Source of the DNA: an uncultured Burkholderiales bacterium
GTDB lineage: Bacteria; Pseudomonadota; Gammaproteobacteria; Burkholderiales; Burkholderiaceae_C
DNA: 38,625 bases
Reading direction: 5' to 3'
Assembly: GCA_902825995.1 (NCBI GenBank)
Contig: CADEDE010000022.1
Span: 1-38,625 of the forward strand
The notes under the pieces are model-generated. The model had not been told where the DNA came from, did no database searches, and saw only the letters and a list, made by a program, of their open reading frames with translations. The position numbers and the translations under genes were made by a program. Numbering within the stretch: position 1 is the first letter of the stretch; every line of letters starts with the position of its first letter. Positions 32,821-38,625 of the stretch are shown here, piece by piece.

Positions 32821-34443
32821 TCACATCCGGAAAACGCCAAACCGCGTCTCGGCGATCGGCGCATTCAAACTCGCCGACAAGCCCAGCGCCAGCACGCGGC
32901 GCGTATCGGCCGGGTCGATCACGCCGTCGTCCCACAGGCGCGCGCTGGCGTAATACGGGTGGCCCTGGTCTTCGTACTGCTGGCGGATCGGGGCCTTGAA
33001 GGCTTCTTCCTCTTCGGCGCTCCAGGCGCCGCCCTTGGCTTCGATGCCGTCGCGCTTGACGGTGGCGAGCACGCTGGCGGCCTGCTCGCCGCCCATCACC
33101 GAGATGCGCGCGTTGGGCCACATCCACAACAGGCGCGGGCCGAAGGCGCGGCCGCACATGCCGTAATTGCCGGCGCCGAAACTGCCGCCGATGATGACGG
33201 TGAATTTGGGCACCGCGGCGCAGGCCACCGCGGTGACCATCTTGGCGCCGGCACGGGCGATGCCTTCGTTCTCGACCTTGCGGCCGACCATGAAGCCGGT
33301 GATGTTCTGCAGGAAGACCAGCGCAATCTTGCGCTGACAGCACAGCTCGATGAAATGCGCACCCTTGTTCGCGCTCTCCGTGAACAGGATGCCGTTGTTG
33401 GCGACGATACCCACCGGCATGCCGTCGATATGCGCGAAGCCGCAGACCAGGGTGCTGCCATAGCGCGCCTTGAATTCGTCGAACTCCGAGGCATCGACGA
33501 TGCGAGCGATGATTTCGCGCACGTCGAAGGGCTTGCGCGGTTCCGTCGGGATCACGCCGTGCAATTCGGCGGCATCGAACTTCGGCGCGCGCGGCGGCAG
33601 GCAGGCCATCTCGGGCGCCTTGCGCCAGTTCAGGCCGGCAACGGCCTGGCGCGCCAGGGCCAGGGCATGGGTATCGTTTTCGGCCAGGTGGTCGGCCACG
33701 CCCGAAAGCCGCGTATGCACATCGCCGCCGCCGAGGTCTTCGGCGCTGACGACTTCGCCGGTGGCGGCCTTCACCAGCGGCGGGCCGCCGAGGAAGATCG
33801 TGCCCTGGTTCTTGACGATGATGGTCTCGTCGCTCATCGCCGGCACATAGGCGCCGCCAGCAGTGCACGAGCCCATCACCACGGCGATCTGCGGGATGCC
33901 GGCCGCGGAGAGCGTGGCCTGGTTGTAGAAGATGCGGCCGAAATGTTCGCGGTCGGGGAAGACTTCGTCCTGGTTGGGCAGATTGGCGCCGCCGCTATCG
34001 ACCAGGTAGATGCAGGGCAGGCGGTTTTCGCGGGCGATTTCCTGTGCCCGCAAATGCTTCTTCACCGTCAGCGGAAAATAGGTGCCGCCCTTCACGGTGG
34101 CGTCGTTGCAGACGATCACGCATTCGACGCCGGCCACGCGGCCGATGCCGGTGATGACGCCGGCCCCCGGCGCGGCGTCGCTGCCATCGCGGTCCTGATA
34201 GACGCCCAGCGCGGCCAGCGGCGCGATTTCGAGGAAGGGCGTATCAGGGTCGAGCAGCATCTCGACGCGCTCGCGCGGCAAGAGCTTGCCGCGCGAAAGG
34301 TGTTTGGCGCGCGGGCCGTCGCCGCCGCCCAGCGCGATCGTCGCCAGCTTGGCATTCAGATCATCGACCAGGGCGCGCATCGCCGCGGCATTGGCCTTGA
34401 ACTCTTCGGAGCGTGCGTTGAGCTTGCTGGCCAGCGTGGGCAT
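32821..34443 (-). CDS. liuB: Methylcrotonyl-CoA carboxylase carboxyltransferase (beta) subunit
   Basis: A 540-residue carboxyltransferase with the N- and C-terminal crotonase-like halves. Signature segments are [16 protein letters not shown], the acyl-CoA site [36 protein letters not shown] with [15 protein letters not shown], and in the second half ITGFMVGRK and the late biotin-site loop [19 protein letters not shown]. It partners MccA to carboxylate 3-methylcrotonyl-CoA. ATG 34443 ([20 protein letters not shown]) is the family start. It is the first gene of the leucine cluster here; vapBC lies directly downstream. Confidence 0.95.
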   Translation of the reverse strand: MPTLASKLNARSEEFKANAAAMRALVDDLNAKLATIALGGGDGPRAKHLSRGKLLPRERVEMLLDPDTPFLEIAPLAALGVYQDRDGSDAAPGAGVITGIGRVAGVECVIVCNDATVKGGTYFPLTVKKHLRAQEIARENRLPCIYLVDSGGANLPNQDEVFPDREHFGRIFYNQATLSAAGIPQIAVVMGSCTAGGAYVPAMSDETIIVKNQGTIFLGGPPLVKAATGEVVSAEDLGGGDVHTRLSGVADHLAENDTHALALARQAVAGLNWRKAPEMACLPPRAPKFDAAELHGVIPTEPRKPFDVREIIARIVDASEFDEFKARYGSTLVCGFAHIDGMPVGIVANNGILFTESANKGAHFIELCCQRKIALVFLQNITGFMVGRKVENEGIARAGAKMVTAVACAAVPKFTVIIGGSFGAGNYGMCGRAFGPRLLWMWPNARISVMGGEQAASVLATVKRDGIEAKGGAWSAEEEEAFKAPIRQQYEDQGHPYYASARLWDDGVIDPADTRRVLALGLSASLNAPIAETRFGVFRM

Positions 34444-34460
34444 GGGGACTCCGGGGCCGG

Positions 34461-34496
34461 TTGACGCGAGAGCGATGTGATTGACGTGCGCGTCAA
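34461..34496. promoter_or_regulatory. Palindromic operator-like site upstream of mccB
   Basis: TTGACG-TGCG-CGTCAA (34481-34496) is an inverted repeat with perfect six-base arms; a further TTGACGCG half-site lies at 34461-34468. The palindrome starts 38 bases before the mccB start and is also upstream of the plus-strand membrane protein gene. It is a plausible binding site for a leucine-catabolism repressor (LiuR or LiuQ type), though no such regulator gene is in the window. Confidence 0.5.
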
Positions 34497-34515
34497 TTCT
34501 AGGGTCGCGGGACAA

Positions 34516-34540
34516 CCGTTCGCGCTGAGCCTGTCGAAGC
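34516..34540. repeat. Single REP-like element (TTCG...CTGAGCCTGTCGAA type)
   Basis: The sequence from CCGTTCGCGCTGAGCCTGTC through GAAGC matches a short interspersed palindromic element that is very common between genes in beta- and gammaproteobacteria. TTCG and CGAA form its ends. One copy is present, between the mccB promoter region and the membrane protein gene. Confidence 0.6.
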
Positions 34541-34590
34541 GCCGCCTGTGATAACTTGCGGCTCGAATCGGTCGGCACTTGGAGATCACC

Positions 34591-35031
34591 ATGACAGATG
34601 TGCCCATGAAAACGCCCTGGCACCTTTGGCTGATCGGCGTGATCGCCATGCTGTTCAACGCCATCGGCGTATTCGACTTCGTGATGAGCATGGCGCAGGG
34701 CGCCACGTACCAGGCCAGTGCGGGCATGACGCCGGAGCAAATCGCCCACTATCAACAGATGCCGGGTTGGATGACGCTTGTCTGGGCCGTCGGCGTCTTT
34801 GGGGCCTTCCTGGCTTCGATCCTCCTGCTGCTGCGCCGGAAGCTGGCCTTGCCCGTCTTTGTCATGTCGCTGGCGGCATTTCTCGTCAGCCTCTTTTACA
34901 CCTACGTCCTCACGAACTTCGGTGCCGTCATGGGCCAGCAGATGGCGATCATGAGTGCGGTCATCGCAGGGCTGCTGGTGTTCTTCGCCGGGTACTCACG
35001 GTTCATGGGCGCGCGGGGTGTGCTGCGCTGA
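34591..35031 (+). CDS. Small multi-pass membrane protein of unknown function
   Basis: A 146-residue protein with four predicted membrane helices: [20 protein letters not shown], then [40 protein letters not shown] and a final [19 protein letters not shown] loop of about 30 residues carrying [15 protein letters not shown] separates helices one and two. This layout and the PWHLWL...N..G.FD opening recur in small uncharacterised proteobacterial proteins (recollection). A GGAG site precedes the ATG at 34591; a start at 34579 (MEIT) is in frame but less likely. Confidence 0.75.
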   Translation: MTDVPMKTPWHLWLIGVIAMLFNAIGVFDFVMSMAQGATYQASAGMTPEQIAHYQQMPGWMTLVWAVGVFGAFLASILLLLRRKLALPVFVMSLAAFLVSLFYTYVLTNFGAVMGQQMAIMSAVIAGLLVFFAGYSRFMGARGVLR

Positions 35032-35131
35032 CGGGAGACCAGAGTGGCAACTCTTTCGAATGGGAGCTATCGTGACTGCCGATCCGATGTCATCAAAGCC
35101 CGTGATGGGCCGATCGTCGGCGGCCGATGGG

Positions 35132-36385
35132 CTACGGCTGGGGGCCAACCGATGCTTGCCTGAGCCAGCTGCGAAGGGCGACCTGGGAGAGGCGCCAGAG
35201 TTCCGCATGCAACTCGCGTTGCTCATTCCACGGCGGATCCCAGCCGTAAGCCCTTCCTTCATCAAACGCAATCAGATGGCTTCCATGGAGAATGTCGGAC
35301 CGCAGTCCGTACATGTCGTTCCGCCGCTTCTTCAGGCTTTGGCCTGGTGCATAGGTCTCGAAGAAGTTCCGGAACAGCGCTGTCGGTCCAGGCGCATCAT
35401 GTTCGCGTTGGTCGCGACACTGCTCGCAGTACACCGAATGAATTGCGCCGCGGTCAGTCAGAGATTCGACGGCGGATACAAGTGATGCGAACGACGCGGA
35501 CATTGAAATCGTCCATTGACTCGATGCAACATCCATCCAGTAAAGCGCGCGATCAAATCTTTCACGATCCCTTGGCGACAGGCTCCGATACCGGACTATC
35601 GACTCATCAAGGTCGGCCGGTACACGCATGCCTTTGCCATTGTTGCCCTGCAAAGAGTAGTACTCCGCTGGCTCGATTTCTTCAAGCGGGCCCCCTAAGG
35701 GTTTCGACAATCTGGGCTGCTTGATCCGGCCAATCTTCGCAAAGTACCCGCGTTGAACGAACTTGACGATCGGATTCTTTCGCCAGTTATCTGAGGCCCA
35801 GAAGTGCTCGTGCTGAATGCCTTGAGTGCTGATGTGCCCCCTCAGGAGAACATTGAGGAGCAGCGATAGCTTTCGGTGTTCGCGCAGGCGCCTGCCGTTC
35901 CAGATTTGAAACTCGGGTGCTAATTGGAGTGGAAATTCGAGGACGAATGGGTGTGGCCCACCCTCGACAGGACAAGCCGGCGAACGCTTGGGCATGCGAC
36001 GAATCTGCACTCCTGAAGCTCGCCCGCGCCACCAACCGGTCACGCGAAAACTGCTGAAGCTGATGTCGCGCCCAACTTCAATCGGTCCCACAAGAAGCTG
36101 GGTGTCAATTTCGTCGCTGATCTGTGCCCACTGTGCTTGATCGAAGCCACTTCCCGGCTGGATCACGGAGATGCGGTTCCCCTCAAACCTGAGCACCACA
36201 CGACAATTCTCATCCGCACGCGGAAGGAAGAGGCGGTCGTTGTCTCCCGGTTGCCCGCTGTATTGACCGGGACCGCCAATTTGAGCATCGAGCAGAAGGC
36301 GCAGGTCATTCGAATCGAGGCCACTCCATTCGGGTTTGAGCAAATTCCGACCCAGACCACTCTGGCTCATCGACGCAGATTTCAT
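35132..36385 (-). CDS. Uncharacterised protein with a HEPN-like Rx4H motif
   Basis: A 417-residue soluble protein, solitary, with visibly lower GC and less GC-biased third positions than its neighbours. The N-terminal half is beta-rich and of no recognised family. The C-terminal third is helical and carries a CxxC pair (YCEQC, near residue 319), followed by RRNDMYGLRSDILHG. There, R362 and H367 form an Rx4H motif, and the YxxRSxxxHG context resembles ApeA-type HEPN ribonuclease domains. HEPN proteins of this layout often act in defence against phage or in toxin systems by cutting RNA. No partner gene is adjacent. The start is uncertain; ATG 36370 is an alternative. Confidence 0.6.
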   Translation of the reverse strand: MKSASMSQSGLGRNLLKPEWSGLDSNDLRLLLDAQIGGPGQYSGQPGDNDRLFLPRADENCRVVLRFEGNRISVIQPGSGFDQAQWAQISDEIDTQLLVGPIEVGRDISFSSFRVTGWWRGRASGVQIRRMPKRSPACPVEGGPHPFVLEFPLQLAPEFQIWNGRRLREHRKLSLLLNVLLRGHISTQGIQHEHFWASDNWRKNPIVKFVQRGYFAKIGRIKQPRLSKPLGGPLEEIEPAEYYSLQGNNGKGMRVPADLDESIVRYRSLSPRDRERFDRALYWMDVASSQWTISMSASFASLVSAVESLTDRGAIHSVYCEQCRDQREHDAPGPTALFRNFFETYAPGQSLKKRRNDMYGLRSDILHGSHLIAFDEGRAYGWDPPWNEQRELHAELWRLSQVALRSWLRQASVGPQP

Positions 36386-36742
36386 TCTTGCGATTCTGCG
36401 TCAATCGAGTATGAGAACCTTGGGCTCGCGCATTGACTGCTCGCCTACCACGTGCACCAAGGATCGCTCCCGGCCGTCCAGCGACGCGCAGGCACCACGC
36501 CTGAACGATCCCTACGCGCACATCGCGAGTGTTCAGCGCACTGCATCGACCGTCTCCTACGCGGTAGATCCGGAAGCTTTAGACGCGTGAAGTCGGCGCC
36601 CGCCCGTGGCCGGCTCGGATTCCCCGCCGCTCGAACACGACCGCCCGCGCGTACGCACGAACCCGACATTCGCCGCCGCCCGCTGGCCGACCACCAGCAG
36701 CGGCCCGCGCCGTGGGCTCAGCGAATCAAAAGCGCGCCGCCG
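36386..36742. other. Intergenic stretch without recognised features
   Basis: About 357 bases between the start of the HEPN-like gene and the end of the Sco-like gene. Short open frames here are Arg/Pro-rich and lack ribosome-binding sites or recognisable motifs. No terminator or clear repeat was seen. Confidence 0.4.
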
Positions 36743-37468
36743 TCAAATCCCTCGCGCAGGCCCACCCGCCCGCGCCGCCTCGAGCGCCAGCGTGCGCAAG
36801 TCATTCACCAGCACCGCCACATCGAGCGTGGCCACGCTGTAGATCTCGCGCACCGACAGGCGCGCATCGATCAGGAACAGCTTGAGCAGGTGGTTCAGGG
36901 TGCGCGTGGGCCGGCCGCGGGCATCGAGCTCGACGCTCACGTCCTGGCCCAGGCCGTTCAGCAGCGGCATCAATTTGGCCACCGATGCCGTGGTGAGAAA
37001 TAGCCAGCGCAGGCGCCGCGGGTCGGCCTGGCCGTGGCCGTAGATCGCCATCTGCTCGGGGGTATCGTGGCTCGGGTCGAAGCTCAGGCTGACCAGTTGC
37101 GATTGCGCGGCCAGCGCGGCATCGCGCAGCAGGGCGTCACGCGTTTGCGTCATCACGCTGTAGGCAAGAGGGCAGCCGACCGGATCGCGGCAATAGGTGT
37201 ACATGAAGCTCAAGAGGCTGATGCGGCCTTGCAGCAGGGTGTGCAGGCGCTGCGTGCGGCCGTCGGGCAGGAGCACTTCGCCATCGGGGCAGCGCTGGAT
37301 GCGCGCCAGCGTGTAGCTGCCCGGCGCGGGCAGGCGCGTGGCATCGACGCGCGGGCCGCCGCTGGTGGGCGCTGCGTCGCCGGCGGCGTTGACACTGCCG
37401 CAGGCCCAAGTGCCGGCCGCCAGGGCCGCGAGCGGCAGCTTCACGCGCCAGCGGCGCGCGGCATTCAC
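36743..37468 (-). CDS. Sco1/SenC-like thioredoxin-fold protein with a CX5C motif
   Basis: A 241-residue exported protein with a signal peptide (KLPLAALAAGTWACGSVNAA) and a Sco-like fold. The copper/redox cysteines appear as C93 and C99 in YTYCRDPVGCPLA, so spacing is CX5C rather than the usual CX3C. The distal copper-ligand histidine is H193 in LNHLLKLFLID. SLSFDPSHDTPEQM and the final strands match the family. It starts at GTG, overlapping the stop of the SBP56 gene by GTGA, so the two are translationally coupled. Sco-like genes accompany methanethiol oxidase genes (mtoX) in methylotrophs and marine bacteria, where copper delivery is proposed. Confidence 0.85.
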   Translation of the reverse strand: MNAARRWRVKLPLAALAAGTWACGSVNAAGDAAPTSGGPRVDATRLPAPGSYTLARIQRCPDGEVLLPDGRTQRLHTLLQGRISLLSFMYTYCRDPVGCPLAYSVMTQTRDALLRDAALAAQSQLVSLSFDPSHDTPEQMAIYGHGQADPRRLRWLFLTTASVAKLMPLLNGLGQDVSVELDARGRPTRTLNHLLKLFLIDARLSVREIYSVATLDVAVLVNDLRTLALEAARAGGPARGI

Positions 37469-38625
37469 GGCTGCGCGCTGGCGGGTGCCGCTTGCGCGAG
37501 CTTCATTTGCGCCACTTGCGCCAGCGTCTTGCCGCCGGCCTTGGCGCTGAATTTCATGTGGTGCGCGCGGCCGAGCTTTTCCTTGGCGAAATCGACCTCG
37601 AAGGCGAGCTTCAATTCCTTGCCATCCCAATTGAAGGCGCGCAGGAACTGCTCGTTGTCGGCGCCGCCCTTGTCCCATTTGTCGAGCAGGCTCGAGGTGA
37701 TATAGACGCGTTTGCCGTCCCAGCTTTGCGAAATCATGTTCACCTGCTTGCCGGTTTGTTTGGCATAGGTCTCCTTCGGCGCTTCGGGGTTCGTCAGGTC
37801 GAAATAGCGCGTCATGCCGTCCGAGAAGGTATTGACCCACAGGCCCTTGCCGTCGGCGGCGATGCTGATACCCACCGGCAGCGGAATTTTCGCCGGGTCG
37901 CCGATCGTGCCGACTTCCTTGGCCGCCCACTTGCCATCGGCGCCGGGCTTCACCAGCCAGAGCTTGGAGGTCAGCGCGGTGGCGGTGATGGCCCAGTTGT
38001 CGCCCTGTTGCAGGGACCAACGGATTTCCAGCGGCGCGCCGGGCACGCTGAAGACCTGCTGCGGCTTCATGGCCTTCAGGTCCCACAGCACCATCGTGCT
38101 GCCGAAATTCTTCATCGCCTCGCCATCCTTGATGAGCTCGCCGAGCGGGCGCATGTAGTTGGCCTGGCCGGTAAAGCTGGAGGTGAGCATCGCATTGCGG
38201 CCTGGGTTGATGGCGATGTCGTAGCCGTAGCCGTCGCCTTTCACGCCGCCCAACTCACCCGTGGGCATATCGTGCTTGGCGATCAATTTGCCGGCATTGT
38301 TGAAGGTGGCCAGGCCGGTGACGCCGCCCTTGTCGTTGGCGTTGGACAGGCCCGCCACCAGCATCCGCCCGGGCAGCGCATAGAAGGTATGCGGGCCGAC
38401 ATAACCGGTCTGCGTAGCGAAGTTCGGCAGGGTCTTGACCAGGCGCGGTTTGGCCGGGTTGCTGCCGACATCGAAGACATGGATACGGCTGTCGTCCAGG
38501 CCGCCGGCCCAGAGGTAGCGGCGGTCGTCGGTAAAACCCATGTGGTGCGCCTCGCCGCGCGGCTTGCCGGCGACTGATACTAAGTCGCGTTCAAACGTAT
38601 AGAAGTGATCCACTTGAACCCGGTC
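37465..38625 (-). CDS. Selenium-binding protein SBP56/methanethiol oxidase family, 5' end outside the window
   Basis: At least 386 residues of an SBP56-family beta-propeller; the frame stays open to the window edge, so the N-terminus (signal peptide and first strands, probably 50-80 residues) is missing. Recognisable parts are FERDLVSVAGKPRGEAHHMG, GYVGPHTFYALPGRML, NPGRNAMLTSSF and the late KLGRAHHMKFSAKAGG with histidines typical of the metal site. Bacterial members (MtoX) oxidise methanethiol to formaldehyde, H2S and H2O2 with copper in the periplasm. The Sco-like gene downstream supports that role. Whether it truly acts on methanethiol is inference. Confidence 0.88.
   Translation of the reverse strand, partial: DRVQVDHFYTFERDLVSVAGKPRGEAHHMGFTDDRRYLWAGGLDDSRIHVFDVGSNPAKPRLVKTLPNFATQTGYVGPHTFYALPGRMLVAGLSNANDKGGVTGLATFNNAGKLIAKHDMPTGELGGVKGDGYGYDIAINPGRNAMLTSSFTGQANYMRPLGELIKDGEAMKNFGSTMVLWDLKAMKPQQVFSVPGAPLEIRWSLQQGDNWAITATALTSKLWLVKPGADGKWAAKEVGTIGDPAKIPLPVGISIAADGKGLWVNTFSDGMTRYFDLTNPEAPKETYAKQTGKQVNMISQSWDGKRVYITSSLLDKWDKGGADNEQFLRAFNWDGKELKLAFEVDFAKEKLGRAHHMKFSAKAGGKTLAQVAQMKLAQAAPASAQP

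Noticed and set aside
32719..34464. Long plus-strand frame opposite mccB
   Set aside because: Composition is typical of an antisense frame in high-GC DNA, while the minus strand encodes an unambiguous carboxyltransferase.
36336..36590. Plus-strand frame ending in a segment vaguely like an anti-sigma factor FlgM tail
   Set aside because: The resemblance is weak, the N-terminal part is antisense to the HEPN-like gene, and there is no flagellar context.
1..38625. CRISPR arrays, tRNA/rRNA genes, insertion sequences or prophage genes
   Set aside because: No regularly spaced repeats, tRNA-like folds, transposase or integrase motifs were seen on either strand, although a small tRNA could escape reading by eye.

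Overview
The window is GC-rich chromosomal DNA from a betaproteobacterium, most likely order Burkholderiales. The evidence is synteny and protein style: nit-yhdP-glnE, hpf-ptsN-hprK, fur/bamE-dapB-exbB-exbD-leuS-lptE-holA, thiL-pgpA-pncC, and a leucine/isovalerate degradation cluster with beta-type methylcrotonyl-CoA carboxylase genes. No rRNA, tRNA, CRISPR array, prophage or complete insertion sequence was recognised. Genus cannot be assigned from the sequence alone.

Layout. (1) 0.15-9.4 kb: a nitrilase-family amidase and the AsmA-like envelope protein YhdP on the minus strand, divergent from glnE, a rhombosortase-like intramembrane protease and a glutathione S-transferase. (2) 9.4-11.7 kb: minus-strand genes for an internally deleted ferritin-like protein, a TonB-C-like periplasmic protein and CorA. 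(3) 12-14.1 kb: hibernation factor, PTS-Ntr IIA and HPr kinase, separated by a good terminator and promoter. (4) 14.1-22.1 kb: fur, divergent from a long plus-strand housekeeping run (bamE, dapB, exbB/tolQ, exbD/tolR, leuS, a two-gene nucleotidyltransferase module, lptE, holA). (5) 22.2-24.6 kb: pncC, pgpA and thiL on the minus strand, followed by a scar with remnants of at least two genes. (6) 24.7-34.4 kb: a minus-strand catabolic region with an aldehyde dehydrogenase, DUF1289, YbaK-like deacylase, HMG-CoA lyase, mccA/liuD, DUF4126, enoyl-CoA hydratase/liuC, an NTF2-fold protein, vapBC and mccB/liuB. Together mccB, mccA, liuC and the lyase take 3-methylcrotonyl-CoA to acetoacetate and acetyl-CoA; no isovaleryl-CoA dehydrogenase or LiuR gene lies in the window. 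(7) 34.6-38.6 kb: a small membrane protein, a lower-GC HEPN-type protein, and a Sco-like/SBP56 (methanethiol oxidase-type) pair running off the right edge.

No large unknown system is obvious. The least ordinary signals are: two genes that kept both ends but lost their middles (ferritin-like at 9.4 kb, SRPBCC at 24.5 kb); an insertion of about 27 residues in the LeuRS editing region; a small-protein/nucleotidyltransferase pair wedged into the leuS-lptE-holA run; a solitary HEPN protein with an Rx4H motif; a Sco-like protein with CX5C instead of CX3C next to SBP56; and a strong terminator with no recognisable gene in front of it (possible small RNA). Family assignments were made by reading motifs, without database searches.
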